Positions 1 through 8,034 are shown, counted from the stretch's first letter. The stretch: 18,378 nt of DNA from Candidatus Treponema faecavium (GCA_019113455.1 DXHG01000230.1:1-18378); one strand, 5' to 3'. Notes: generated by a model from the letters alone, not told the origin. Numbers and translations: made by a program.

Positions 1-2
1 AC

Positions 3-905
3 ATAGACGAGCCGTTTTTGGCAGGAGCGTATGACGCAGGCTGCACGCGGCTTTCTGTCGGCGTGCAGTGCCTGCATGACGCGGCTCTTGTCTGCGTCGG
101 GCGCGTGTGCCGTTCGGCCCGCATCCGCCGGGCGCTCTCGCTCATCGCGCAGAGCAGGGCGGCGCAGAACGGCTGGCCGTGTTTTTCCGTCGATCTGATT
201 TCAGGGCTCCCGGAACTGGATGAAGCTGATTTTAGTGCAGGCATTGCGGAAACACTTTCGTACGTGCCTGACCACGTATCGCTGTATGCGCTCACCGCAG
301 AAGAAGGCACGCCGCTGTACGCGGCGGTGCAAAACGGCGCGCTCCGGTGCGATGAAGAGGAAAACGAGTCGCAGTGGCTTTTGGGCAGAGAGCTTTTGGA
401 ACGGCACGGCTATGCCCAGTACGAGGTGTCTAATTTTGCGAAGACGGGCGCGCAGTGCTGCCATAATCTGGTGTATTGGCGCTTAGGCGGCTATGCCGGC
501 GTGGGAGCGGGGGCTGCGGGCACGTATTTTGATGGCGCAGGCGGCGCGCTGCGTCTTACCGGTCCTGCCGATGCAGCCGCATATGCCGCAGGCTGGAACG
601 GCGCCGATGCGGGGCGGCGCAGGGCAGGGTATGACGCTGAGCTGCTTGACTGCGATACCGTGTGCTTTGAAGCTGTGATGATGGGGCTCCGCACGCGTGA
701 GGGCATAGCGGAGCGCGCGTTTGACGCGCGCTTTAAGCAAAGCCTTGCAGCATATCTTGGTGCCGATACGCCGCAAGGCGTGTTTTCACGCTGGCAGGAA
801 CAGGGATATGCCGGCATTGCGGAAGAAAACGGCGGCAGGCGCTTTTTTTTAACAAAAGACGGGCTTTTGTTTTTGAACCGCTTTCTGCGTGAATTGCAAG
901 CGTAA
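3..905 (+). CDS. hemW: HemW-like radical SAM protein (coproporphyrinogen III oxidase family), 3' part
   Basis: This is the C-terminal 300 codons of a HemN/HemW-family radical SAM protein; the reading frame is open to the left edge, so the start and the N-terminal iron-sulfur CxxxCxxC motif lie outside the window. Family-typical segments are RLSVGVQ near the start (usually R-x-S-x-G-V-Q-S), then VDLISGLP, HVSLYALTAEEGTPL, YEVSNFAKTG, HNLVYWR and GVGAGA, followed by a HemN_C-type wing with MMGLRTREGI. HemW members are haem-binding or haem-transfer proteins, often misannotated as oxygen-independent coproporphyrinogen oxidase. Odd points: Cys replaces the common Ser after GVQ, and the usual LGR-x-H reads VGRVC. 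It converges with eda, about 150 bases away. The family call is firm; HemW rather than HemN rests on the C-terminal motifs. Confidence 0.82.
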   Translation: MDEPFLAGAYDAGCTRLSVGVQCLHDAALVCVGRVCRSARIRRALSLIAQSRAAQNGWPCFSVDLISGLPELDEADFSAGIAETLSYVPDHVSLYALTAEEGTPLYAAVQNGALRCDEEENESQWLLGRELLERHGYAQYEVSNFAKTGAQCCHNLVYWRLGGYAGVGAGAAGTYFDGAGGALRLTGPADAAAYAAGWNGADAGRRRAGYDAELLDCDTVCFEAVMMGLRTREGIAERAFDARFKQSLAAYLGADTPQGVFSRWQEQGYAGIAEENGGRRFFLTKDGLLFLNRFLRELQA

Positions 906-1001
906 AGTCCTGCACGTGGCAGCTGGGAGCGCAGCGGCAGGCCTCTGTGCTGGTGAGAAGGGGCGGTGCATCCCTTTCCCCGGAAAACGAATTACAGAGA
1001 C

Positions 1002-1054
1002 GTGCTGTGTACAGAGCAAATGCCGCTGCTCAAGCGTGCCGCCGCGCACAGCAC
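1002..1054. repeat. Inverted repeat between convergent hemW and eda
   Basis: The 8-base arms GTGCTGTG (1002-1009) and CACAGCAC (1047-1054) are perfect reverse complements, with a nested GAGCA/TGCTC pair (1014-1018 and 1027-1031) inside the 37-base loop. It sits just past the eda stop codon in the convergent gap, where a bidirectional terminator is expected. Neither strand has a T-run after the stem, so it is not a classical intrinsic terminator. Confidence 0.3.
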
Positions 1055-1056
1055 AG

Positions 1057-2013
1057 CTATTTCTGCACGAGCTGCACGGTAAATCCTGCAATTTCCTGTG
1101 CAAGGCATATAGCGGCGAGCGCGCCGTTTTTGTATGCCGCCGTGTCGGTGCGGCACGCGCATCCAGTGCGCTCAAGATACGCTGCTGCGCGCATAACGGA
1201 ATTTACGCCGACTGCGATATAGCCGTTTTTTTTCAAGTGCGGCGGGGGCGGCAATTCGAGGCTGTTTCCAAAAAAGACTGCGCCGCCGTCCGGCTTTGCA
1301 AAACCAAACAGCGCACCAAACATACCGGCTGCCTGTTTCGCCTCTGTTTTGTCTGTGCAGGCGATGCTGATACGGCAGAGCTCAAAGCCGAGCATGGTGC
1401 GCACGGCTTCTGCGGTAAGTTTTTCGATACGGTCAAACTGCCGCGCCGCGATAAGCTCTTTTTTTACCATCCAGCTGCCGCCGCAGGCGATCACCGACGG
1501 ATGCGCGAGATACGCGTTCATGTTGTCCGGCTGTATGCCGCCTGTGGGCAGAAAGCGCATATCGGCAAATGGCGCGCTGAGCGCCTTAATCGCAGCAATG
1601 CCTCCTGCCTGTTCCGCAGGAAAGAATTTGACGGTACTGATCCCGAGGCTCAGCGCCAATTCTATTTCGCTTGCCGTGCTCACGCCGGGAAACACGGGCA
1701 CGCCTTTTTGTTGGCAGTGCCGCACCGTGGCGGGATTAAGCCCAGGAGAAACGATAAAGCGCGCGCCCGCGTCAATCGCGCGGTCTGCCTGTTCGGCTGT
1801 AAGCACCGTTCCCGCGCCGACAAGCATATCAGGGCAGTGCGCCGTGATGGAGCGTATTGCGTCTTCCGCCGCTGCCGTTCTGAACGTTACTTCTGCGCAC
1901 GGCAAGCCGCCGCGGCACAGCGCCTGCGCAAGCGGTACTGCGTCCTGGGCGCCGTCAATCACGACGACGGGCACGATGCCGAGCGTCTCTATGTGCGTGT
2001 ATACGTCTTGCAT
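1057..2013 (-). CDS. eda: Bifunctional KDPG/KHG aldolase with C-terminal VOC-like domain
   Basis: 2-Keto-3-deoxy-6-phosphogluconate aldolase: splits KDPG into pyruvate and glyceraldehyde-3-phosphate, and may also act on 4-hydroxy-2-oxoglutarate. Residues 1-205 form the class I aldolase barrel, with catalytic Glu41 (AEVTFRT), GAGT at 66-69, Schiff-base Lys129 (VKFFPAE) and phosphate-binding PTGG (156-159) and GGS (178-180). Residues about 208-318 are an extra domain resembling a degenerate vicinal-oxygen-chelate fold (LGFELCRISIACTD, NGYIAVGVNSV, IAGFTVQLVQK), as seen in long aldolases of Firmicutes and spirochaetes; plain Eda is about 210 residues. The start is ATG 2013: the purine-rich AGGGAGA is 7 bases upstream, whereas an in-frame GTG two codons earlier abuts it too closely. 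It follows kdgK by 21 bases, giving a kdgK-eda operon. Confidence 0.92.
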   Translation of the reverse strand: MQDVYTHIETLGIVPVVVIDGAQDAVPLAQALCRGGLPCAEVTFRTAAAEDAIRSITAHCPDMLVGAGTVLTAEQADRAIDAGARFIVSPGLNPATVRHCQQKGVPVFPGVSTASEIELALSLGISTVKFFPAEQAGGIAAIKALSAPFADMRFLPTGGIQPDNMNAYLAHPSVIACGGSWMVKKELIAARQFDRIEKLTAEAVRTMLGFELCRISIACTDKTEAKQAAGMFGALFGFAKPDGGAVFFGNSLELPPPPHLKKNGYIAVGVNSVMRAAAYLERTGCACRTDTAAYKNGALAAICLAQEIAGFTVQLVQK

Positions 2014-2034
2014 GAACACTCTCCCTGCCGCGCG

Positions 2035-3060
2035 CTAGCGCTGCACACGGCCAGAGGCGTCTCCGCCTGCAAGCGCGTGCACTTCCTGCGCAGTTACAAG
2101 ATTAAAATCGCCTTCTATTGAGTGCTTGAGACACGATGCTGCTGCGGCGAATTCAATACTTTGTTGTTCATCATAGCCATTCAGGCACGCATAGATGAGC
2201 CCTGCGCAGAAGCTGTCTCCGCCGCCGACGCGGTCAACGATGTGTATATCGTATTTTTTGCTGAAATAACACGCGCCGCCGCTGTACAGCATGGCAGACC
2301 AGCCGTTGTCGTTTGCAGAGCGCGACTGTCTGAGCGTAACGGCAACTTTTTGAAAGCCGAACCTCGCGGCAAGCTCCTTTACGACGCTTTCATATCCTGC
2401 ATAATTAAGAGCGCCTGAAGCGGCGTCGGTGTTTTCTGCGTGTATGCCGAATACGTCGGCGGCGTCTTCTTCATTTGCGATACAGATGTCAACGTAGCGG
2501 CAGAGCTCTGCCATCGTTTTTCCGGCCTGTTCTTTGCTCCACAGTTTTTTGCGGTAATTTAAGTCGCAGGAGACTGTAACGCCGAGCTCTTTTGCGGTGC
2601 GGCAGGCTTCAAGGCAGATTGCAGGAAGCGCTCCGCCGAGCGCGGGCGTTATGCCGGTAAAATGAAACCAGCTTGCGCCTGCAAGTATTTCTTTCCAGTT
2701 AAAGTCTGCCGCGTTTGCTTCGGCGATTGCCGAGTGAGCGCGGTCGTAAATGACTTTTGACGGGCGCTGCGACGCGCCTTTTTCAAGATAATAGACGCCT
2801 AACCGTGTGCCGCCGCGCACGATGTGGCTCGTGTCAACGCCGTAGCGGCGCAGCGCATTCAGCGCGCACTGTCCAATTTCGTGTTCCGGCAGTTTTGTTA
2901 CAAACTGCGTGTTAATGCCGAAATTGGCAAGAGACACGCTCACATTTGCCTCTCCGCCGCCGAATGTCGCTTCCCAGTCGTGTGTCTGCACAAACCGGTA
3001 ATAGCCGTGCGGTGCGAGACGCAGCATTATTTCGCCAAACGTAATGACTTTGTGTTCCAT
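2035..3060 (-). CDS. kdgK: 2-Keto-3-deoxygluconate kinase (PfkB family)
   Basis: PfkB/ribokinase-fold kinase that phosphorylates 2-keto-3-deoxygluconate to KDPG in the cytoplasm, directly feeding the aldolase encoded next. Length (341 residues) is normal. Visible motifs: GGGEANVSVSLANFG at 34-48 (substrate lid/first signature), CDLNYRKKLW at 165-174, typical of KDG kinases, NEED at 196-199, and the second PfkB signature DRVGGGDSF at 276-284 with catalytic Asp282. The ATG at 3058-3060 has GGGAAC 7 bases upstream. As first gene of the kdgK-eda unit it points to use of hexuronates or pectin-derived sugars. An AT-rich stretch with a TATAAT on the minus strand (3119-3124) lies about 60 bases upstream. 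Sugar specificity is inferred from motifs and the aldolase partner. Confidence 0.9.
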   Translation of the reverse strand: MEHKVITFGEIMLRLAPHGYYRFVQTHDWEATFGGGEANVSVSLANFGINTQFVTKLPEHEIGQCALNALRRYGVDTSHIVRGGTRLGVYYLEKGASQRPSKVIYDRAHSAIAEANAADFNWKEILAGASWFHFTGITPALGGALPAICLEACRTAKELGVTVSCDLNYRKKLWSKEQAGKTMAELCRYVDICIANEEDAADVFGIHAENTDAASGALNYAGYESVVKELAARFGFQKVAVTLRQSRSANDNGWSAMLYSGGACYFSKKYDIHIVDRVGGGDSFCAGLIYACLNGYDEQQSIEFAAAASCLKHSIEGDFNLVTAQEVHALAGGDASGRVQR

Positions 3061-3118
3061 ATCATTGTTCCCGATCGTGTGTTGTCAGATTCTCCTGCAC
3101 TGTGTTTGTGTATTATGT

Positions 3119-3124
3119 ATTATA
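3119..3124 (-). promoter_or_regulatory. Possible -10 box of the kdgK-eda operon
   Basis: The minus strand reads TATAAT here, inside the perfect 10-bp palindrome TATTATAATA (3118-3127), in an AT-rich patch about 60 bases upstream of the kdgK start. No good -35 hexamer lies 16-18 bases further upstream, so the promoter may need an activator, or the box may be chance. The palindrome could equally be an operator. Confidence 0.3.
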
Positions 3125-3244
3125 ATAGAAGACAATAGTATCATGTTCTTTAGTAAAATAGAAGTAGCTCGGGTGGGAGTGTTGGGCAGAGTTGCGTAAA
3201 ACCACCCCGTAGGAACCCCGCGAAAAAGAAAAATACTCGCGCGT

Positions 3245-3274
3245 TTGACGTTGTTGGTGTACAATACATATATC
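3245..3274 (+). promoter_or_regulatory. Candidate promoter for the PfkB-macro pair
   Basis: TTGACG at 3245-3250 (5 of 6 to consensus -35) is followed after 18 bases by TATATC at 3269-3274 (4 of 6 to -10). This would give a leader of roughly 15-20 bases, just containing the TAAGGA ribosome-binding site at 3287-3292 ahead of the ATG at 3299. Confidence 0.38.
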
Positions 3275-3298
3275 TGTTTGCGCAAGTAAGGATGCCGT

Positions 3299-4249
3299 AT
3301 GAAAAAACACGTGTTGAGTATCGGTTCCGTATCGATAGATATTAAAGCGTTCAGTCCGGTCTATAATGAAACCGAGTCGTACCGAGACGGAACGATAGAT
3401 CTTGTTCCCGGCGGTGTTGCCCGCGGCATGGCGATGAACCTGCGGCGGCTGGGGCTTTCGTCTTCGATTCTGTCTGTCGTGGGGAAGGATATATTCGGTG
3501 ACTACCTGCGGCGTGATTTGGCTGGCGCAGGTGTGTGCGTGTCGCTTCTGCGTACGTCGGAAAAGCGGCGCACGTCGCTTTTTTCCGTGATGGCGATGGG
3601 TTCGCGCCCCGCGTCGTGCGTGTACTGCAATGACGTACTGCAGGAGATTCGCTTTGACAGCGATGTGCGTTCGTTTATAGAGGCGGAGCAGGTAACTGCG
3701 GCGGCAATCGATTCCAATCTGCCGGAACAGACGCTGAAAGACATATACGCCTATGCCGAGTGCGTGCGCAAAAGCGGGCGCGAGTTCTTTGTGTTCCAGA
3801 ACGCAACGGCGCCTGACATTGCGCATAAAAGCCTTCCGTATGCGGGATTAGTGGATCTGTTCGGCTGCAACGAGTTTGAAGCGGCGGCGCTGCTTGAATA
3901 TGCGGGGCTTGTGCCTGCGGGTACGGAGCTTATTCCTGACGCAGAGCTTGCGCGCCTGTTTGCAAAACTCGGCTACGGTAATTTTATTATCACGTTCGGT
4001 GCGCGCGGCGTGCTGGTGTACTGCGGCGGCGGCACATACATAGAAAAGCCGTACACGCCGTCAGAAATCGTCGATACAATCGGCGCAGGCGATGCGTTTG
4101 CGTCAGGCTTTTTGTACGGCTTTATGGACGGCACGCCGGTGCGGCGCTGCATACACTACGGGCTGTGCTGCGCGCGGGAGACGCTGCAGACGCGGGAAAC
4201 GGTAAGCGCGCTTTTAAGCGCGGACTGGCTTGAAAGGACAGAGGCATAA
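3299..4249 (+). CDS. PfkB-family carbohydrate/nucleoside kinase (pseudouridine-kinase-like)
   Basis: A 316-residue ribokinase-fold kinase. Residues 5-14 (VLSIGSVSID) open the fold; PGGVARGMAMNLRRLG at 37-52 resembles the GGVARNxAxNLARLG segment of pseudouridine kinases; the phosphotransfer signature DTIGAGDAFASGF spans 259-271 with catalytic Asp265. NEFEAAAL (191-198) is the usual N-x-x-E region. TAAGGA sits 6 bases before the ATG. The stop codon overlaps the ATG of the macro-domain gene (TAATG), so the two are translationally coupled. No pseudouridine glycosidase (PsuG) is in the window, so substrate is uncertain: pseudouridine, another nucleoside, ribose or a related sugar. The family is clear, the substrate is not. 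It is not closely related to the neighbouring KdgK. Confidence 0.85.
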   Translation: MKKHVLSIGSVSIDIKAFSPVYNETESYRDGTIDLVPGGVARGMAMNLRRLGLSSSILSVVGKDIFGDYLRRDLAGAGVCVSLLRTSEKRRTSLFSVMAMGSRPASCVYCNDVLQEIRFDSDVRSFIEAEQVTAAAIDSNLPEQTLKDIYAYAECVRKSGREFFVFQNATAPDIAHKSLPYAGLVDLFGCNEFEAAALLEYAGLVPAGTELIPDAELARLFAKLGYGNFIITFGARGVLVYCGGGTYIEKPYTPSEIVDTIGAGDAFASGFLYGFMDGTPVRRCIHYGLCCARETLQTRETVSALLSADWLERTEA

Positions 4250-4776
4250 TGCAGATACAGACAATATTAGGAGATATTACGCAGGTGAGCGGCTTTACCG
4301 CTATTGTGAACGCCGCCAATGAGTCGCTTTTGGGCGGCGGCGGTGTTGACGGCGCGATACACCGCGCCGCAGGGCCTGCGCTGCTTGCCGAATGCCGCCT
4401 TTTGCACGGCTGCAAAACGGGAGACGCCAAGCTCACAAAAGGGTATAACCTGCCGTGCACGTATGTGATTCACACCGTCGGGCCTGTGTGGCGCGGCGGC
4501 GGACACGGGGAGGCGGAGCTGCTTGCGTCGTGCTACCGCAGTTCGCTCAAGCTCGCGCAGGCGCACGGCATCAGAACCGTCGCGTTCCCGTCGATTTCAA
4601 CGGGCGTGTACCGGTATCCGGTGCGCTCCGCCGCGGATATTGCGGTTAAGACGGTGCGCGATTGCTGCGCGGAGCATGCGTTTGACCGCGTCGCCTGGGT
4701 GCTGTTCGACAGCCACACGTACGAGGCGTACGCGAAAGCCGTCGAAGCGTGCTTTGGAAAAGAGCAGGGCGCGTGA
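4249..4776 (+). CDS. Macro-domain protein (O-acetyl-ADP-ribose deacetylase / ADP-ribosyl hydrolase type)
   Basis: A single macro domain of 175 residues, the normal size for YmdB/MacroD-type proteins that bind ADP-ribose and hydrolyse O-acetyl-ADP-ribose or mono-ADP-ribosyl-carboxylate esters. Motifs in order: GDIT (8-11), IVNAANESLLGGGGVDGAIHR (19-39) with the catalytic-loop Asn21, Asn24 and Asp34, the AKLTKGYNLP loop (60-69), VIHTVGP (73-79) and SISTGVYRYP (115-124), the diphosphate-binding loop. The start shares one base with the stop of the upstream PfkB kinase, and AAAGGA lies about 11 bases before it. Six bases separate its stop from the convergent exported-protein gene. The pairing suggests a small salvage or damage-control module for ribose- or ADP-ribose-containing metabolites (inference). 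Confidence 0.92.
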   Translation: MQIQTILGDITQVSGFTAIVNAANESLLGGGGVDGAIHRAAGPALLAECRLLHGCKTGDAKLTKGYNLPCTYVIHTVGPVWRGGGHGEAELLASCYRSSLKLAQAHGIRTVAFPSISTGVYRYPVRSAADIAVKTVRDCCAEHAFDRVAWVLFDSHTYEAYAKAVEACFGKEQGA

Positions 4777-4782
4777 GCGGCG

Positions 4783-5451
4783 CTAAGGGATATAGGAATA
4801 GCGGTTCTCGCCTTTTTTGCTGTAGCGCACGCCGAGCGATACCTGATACTGCCACACATAGTCAAACGGTTCAATCGTTCTGTTGGCGCCAAGGTTGCCG
4901 TAATCGAAAGAGGCCATGCCGTCGAGCAGTATTGTCCAGCGGCGCGCAACAGGCAGTTCAAAGCCGGCAAGCGCTCCTATGCCCAAATGGGCATAGTTCC
5001 AGCGGTCGGCGTTTTGAAAAAAGAAATGCGGTCCTGCCGACACGTTTACGAATACGTAGTCCCAGAGACTCAGGCGCACAATGGGCGCGGCGTACAGGTC
5101 AAGCGCGAAGTGCAGCGGCGATGCGGCCGGCTGCGGGTGTTTGTTGAATGTGGCAGCGAGCGGGTAGTACGCGCTTAAGCGCACGGTTATATCAAACGGG
5201 CGCAGATTCCGCGTCTGTATGCCGAAATATGCGCCGAGCAGCGTATCCTGCCAGACAAAATTGCTTCGCGTTTCCTGCCGTATAATGCGCGTTACCCAGC
5301 TTGCCGCAAAACCTTCGTTATACACGACAAAGACTTTTTCGACGCCGGCGGGAACATCCGTGTTTGCGTTGAGTTCCGGCGTATCGGATTCCTCGGCTGA
5401 AAAGGCTGCGGCTGCCCAGATGAGCGCCGCGGTAAGCAGAATGTATTTCAT
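4783..5451 (-). CDS. Exported beta-rich protein, possible outer-membrane barrel (unknown function)
   Basis: Not recognised by name. A 222-residue protein with a clear signal peptide (MKYILLTAALIWAAAAFSA, probable cleavage after residue 19). The mature part has many alternating amphipathic strands rich in Tyr, Trp and Phe separated by short turns (LLGAYFGIQT, FDITVRLSAYYPL, YVFVNVSAGPHFFF, HLGIGALAGFELP, WQYQVSLGVRYS), as in small outer-membrane beta-barrels. The last residues are YSYIP rather than a terminal Phe. The in-frame TTG 14 codons upstream is rejected because it would place charged residues before the signal and overlap the upstream gene; ATG 5451 lies 13 bases after that gene's stop. 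No strong Shine-Dalgarno is seen, suggesting coupling. It is last in the four-gene FN3/lipoprotein unit and may be its membrane anchor or pore (inference). Confidence 0.78.
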   Translation of the reverse strand: MKYILLTAALIWAAAAFSAEESDTPELNANTDVPAGVEKVFVVYNEGFAASWVTRIIRQETRSNFVWQDTLLGAYFGIQTRNLRPFDITVRLSAYYPLAATFNKHPQPAASPLHFALDLYAAPIVRLSLWDYVFVNVSAGPHFFFQNADRWNYAHLGIGALAGFELPVARRWTILLDGMASFDYGNLGANRTIEPFDYVWQYQVSLGVRYSKKGENRYSYIP

Positions 5452-5464
5452 GGCAGTGTCGCAG

Positions 5465-5821
5465 TTACAGTGAAACCGTTTTATACAGTACAAGGTGCGT
5501 TACTGAACCGTCAGCAAGCGTCCAGTCAAGATAGAGCATATTGCCTCTGATGTCCCATTCGGTAACAATCGTTCTGTTGTCTTCTGTGGTAAACGTGAGC
5601 GCGTTGAGCAGCACATTGTATCTGCCGCTTGACATGATCTTTTCTCCGGAAACGGAATCGTATATCGAAGCCGTAAATGTGTTGTCGTTCATAAACGATA
5701 TGCTGCTGCCCGCATTGTCGTTCCAGGTGCCGTACAGCGGGCTTGGCTGCGCGCAGCCGCCTGCAAGAACGGCTGCCGCAAAAACAAAACTAATCAGTAC
5801 CGAATGCTTGGATATGTTCAT
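5465..5821 (-). CDS. Small lipoprotein with lipocalin-like beta repeat (unknown function)
   Basis: A 118-residue predicted lipoprotein. The N-terminus MNISKHSVLISFVFAAAVLAGGC has a charged start, hydrophobic core and a relaxed spirochaete-type lipobox with Cys23. The mature part begins GTWNDNAGSSISFMNDNTFTAS and continues with strands ending LTFTTEDN, NMLYLDW and VTHLVLYK; the GTW opening followed by short hairpins resembles small lipocalin-like or META-like lipoproteins, but no named family is certain. ATG 5821 is chosen because AGGAGC lies 4-9 bases upstream and it begins the signal peptide; the 13-codon longer frame has neither. It lies 16 bases downstream of the 730-residue FN3 lipoprotein and 13 bases upstream of the exported beta-rich protein, so the genes are probably co-transcribed. 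Confidence 0.78.
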   Translation of the reverse strand: MNISKHSVLISFVFAAAVLAGGCAQPSPLYGTWNDNAGSSISFMNDNTFTASIYDSVSGEKIMSSGRYNVLLNALTFTTEDNRTIVTEWDIRGNMLYLDWTLADGSVTHLVLYKTVSL

Positions 5822-5837
5822 GTGCGCTCCTGTGCGG

Positions 5838-8030
5838 TTAATTAAGAACTGTCCAGTCAACCTGCTGTGTGGGGAATCCCTGCGGAGTAACGCCGTATGT
5901 GCCGCCGCCTGCCGCGCCGCCTTTTATCTGTATGCGGTCGTAGTTTACGGATCCCGGATACATGCCGGTACAGGTGATTGTACCGTCCATCGTGCCGTTC
6001 TGGGTCATTTCTGCCGAGGTATTGCTGCTGCCGTTAAGCACAAAATACGGCCCCTTGCTGCTGTCCCCGTCTATGTATGAGTCTGCGTAGTTTGTGTATT
6101 GGATAATAATGCGCGCGCCGAGTCCGTCAATAGCTGCGTTATAGTATACAGAGCCGCTGATTGCCCCGGACACGGTTTCGCTTCCGAGCTTGTCGGTAGA
6201 ACTCGGGCGGTTTATATAGTCCATCTTTTTCTGCGAGCTTACGATAGTCTTATTAAACTCTATCAGGTACTGCTCATGCGTGAGTGCGCCGTATCCGTAC
6301 ATTTCTTCGCTGTAGTTTATGCCCTGCTCAAGCATATTGAGGGTAAGTACTTTATAATAGTAGTATTTGCCTACTTTTGCGGAATCGTTATAGTCTATGT
6401 ATTCGTATGTGTCTTTGCCGTTTTCTGCCATGACAATGTCCTCGTTTATGCGGCGGTAGCTGCCGCCGGGCGATGAGGCGCGGTACACGGCATACCCATA
6501 CGGCTCGTCGTCAGCTGGTTTTTTCCACGTGATTTGCACGCCGTATACGCCTAAGTCGTTGGGGGCTCCGCCTACAGGCGCGGCTTTTGACACGTCCGTA
6601 AGCTCTGCCGCGGCAGGGGAGGGTGACATGATTTCGCCTGCAGGGCTTTCTTCGCTGCTGCTGTTTACCGTAGTGATTTTGTAATACGTATACGCGTCTA
6701 CAGAAGCAGACAGATAGCCCTGGCTGTCTGTGCCGGCTGAACCGGGAATTTCTTTACAAAGCATATTGACTGCGTTCATGTCGTCTCCGCCGTATATGCG
6801 GTATGTGTATGACTTCTGTTCCATTTCATTGCCGATGGCGGGCAGCCATTTGACCGTAACGCGGCCGTCTTGCTTGACAACTCCCGATTCTGCAGGAGGG
6901 CTTAACAGAAAGCCTTCTGCCGGATTCTGAGACGAAGCACCTGAATCGGACAACGCGCTTTTTAGCATTCTGTCATTTTTAGGATCAGGATCGGGAGCTT
7001 GCGCCTGTATTTGATAATAGTAATACAGCCCTGTTTTTGCCGTTGTATCGATATAGGTGTGTTCTGGTATACCGTCTGTAGATGTCAGCCGTGTCATCGT
7101 AGTGTCCTGCGAGCTTGCACGGTAGACGATATACGAAACATCATCCGCGTCTACCGGATCCCATTCCACGGTGATTTTTTTTCCGGCGCGTCCGTCCGGT
7201 ACGCGCACGTTTTCAGGTGCGTCGGGAGCTCCTTCTACCTTGGCAAATCCCATTGCCGCATTGCTTGCAATACTTTGCGAATTGGAGGCGCTTACGGCAT
7301 ATATATAATAGTAGAATTCTACTCCTTGCTGTGCCTCAGGTATCTTGTCGGTATATTCTGTTCTGTTGCCGTATACGTCGGCGATATAGACGGCGGAAGA
7401 TGCGTTTTCTGTTTCGGAACGGTACACGCGGTATGTCTGCGCGCCAGTTGCGGGCTGCCACTGCACTGTTATCTGCGCGGTTGATGTGCCGGTACTGGCG
7501 GCTGCTCCGCGCGGCGGGGCAAGGAGCGTGCCATATGATGAAGCAGCCGGTTCGCTGTCGTCTATGCCGTTTTGGCGTGTGCAGGCGGTAACGCGGTAGT
7601 AGTAGCGATACGTATATTCAGGAGAATCAGACTGCGGGTTTGGCAGTATTTTGTCGGTATACGATGTGCCGTAGACGTATTCCTGTATTGTTTCAAACTG
7701 CAGCTGCGTTTGATCATCGTTGTATGAAGCGTTTCCGTCCTTATCGTAGACCGGCTCGCAGACGGCGCGCTCGAGCAGGTACGATGTGGCGAGTGCAGAC
7801 GGTGCCCACGTGATGCGTATGGACTGAGCGCTGTCATACTGCGAAACAAAGAGTTCCTGCGGCGGGCTGAGCTGGGTAACTGCCGTCTCGGGCAGCAGCA
7901 TGCTGCCGAGCGAGCCGTCCGAGCCTGAGCCCATGGGTACCTTTGCCTGAAATATATCTGCGCACGAGGCGAGCAGCGCCGCAAGGCACAGCGCCGCGGC
8001 GGGGTATATACAGCGGGTGAATACGCGCAT
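5838..8030 (-). CDS. FN3-repeat lipoprotein, 730 residues
   Basis: Predicted exported lipoprotein: MRVFTRCIYPAAALCLAALL is the signal, and LLASC places the lipidated Cys at residue 23. About five fibronectin type III units follow, near residues 55-165, 168-260, 268-362, 376-468 and 484-566. Each shows the FN3 pattern of I-x-V/I-x-W followed by Y-x-V/I-Y-R and a YYY-Y strand. Residues 575-730 form a different, Gly/Ser/Asn-rich beta domain preceded by a helix (HEQYLIEFNKTIVSSQKKM). The upstream gene's stop is only four bases before this ATG, and no clear Shine-Dalgarno is present, so translation is probably coupled. The longer frame to 8144 lies inside the upstream gene and was rejected. FN3 arrays usually act as extracellular spacers or binding modules; the ligand is unknown. 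Confidence 0.85.
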   Translation of the reverse strand: MRVFTRCIYPAAALCLAALLASCADIFQAKVPMGSGSDGSLGSMLLPETAVTQLSPPQELFVSQYDSAQSIRITWAPSALATSYLLERAVCEPVYDKDGNASYNDDQTQLQFETIQEYVYGTSYTDKILPNPQSDSPEYTYRYYYRVTACTRQNGIDDSEPAASSYGTLLAPPRGAAASTGTSTAQITVQWQPATGAQTYRVYRSETENASSAVYIADVYGNRTEYTDKIPEAQQGVEFYYYIYAVSASNSQSIASNAAMGFAKVEGAPDAPENVRVPDGRAGKKITVEWDPVDADDVSYIVYRASSQDTTMTRLTSTDGIPEHTYIDTTAKTGLYYYYQIQAQAPDPDPKNDRMLKSALSDSGASSQNPAEGFLLSPPAESGVVKQDGRVTVKWLPAIGNEMEQKSYTYRIYGGDDMNAVNMLCKEIPGSAGTDSQGYLSASVDAYTYYKITTVNSSSEESPAGEIMSPSPAAAELTDVSKAAPVGGAPNDLGVYGVQITWKKPADDEPYGYAVYRASSPGGSYRRINEDIVMAENGKDTYEYIDYNDSAKVGKYYYYKVLTLNMLEQGINYSEEMYGYGALTHEQYLIEFNKTIVSSQKKMDYINRPSSTDKLGSETVSGAISGSVYYNAAIDGLGARIIIQYTNYADSYIDGDSSKGPYFVLNGSSNTSAEMTQNGTMDGTITCTGMYPGSVNYDRIQIKGGAAGGGTYGVTPQGFPTQQVDWTVLN

Positions 8031-8034
8031 ACTG

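Noticed and set aside
889..2121. 410-codon plus-strand open frame, antisense to eda
   Set aside because: It lies opposite a gene with intact aldolase motifs, begins inside the hemW 3' end, is Cys/Arg/His-rich and matches no family; it is a shadow of GC-rich coding DNA.
3113..3826. 237-codon minus-strand frame opposite the PfkB kinase
   Set aside because: Composition is Arg/His/Gln-rich with no motif, and it spans the divergent promoter region; the opposite strand encodes a clear kinase.
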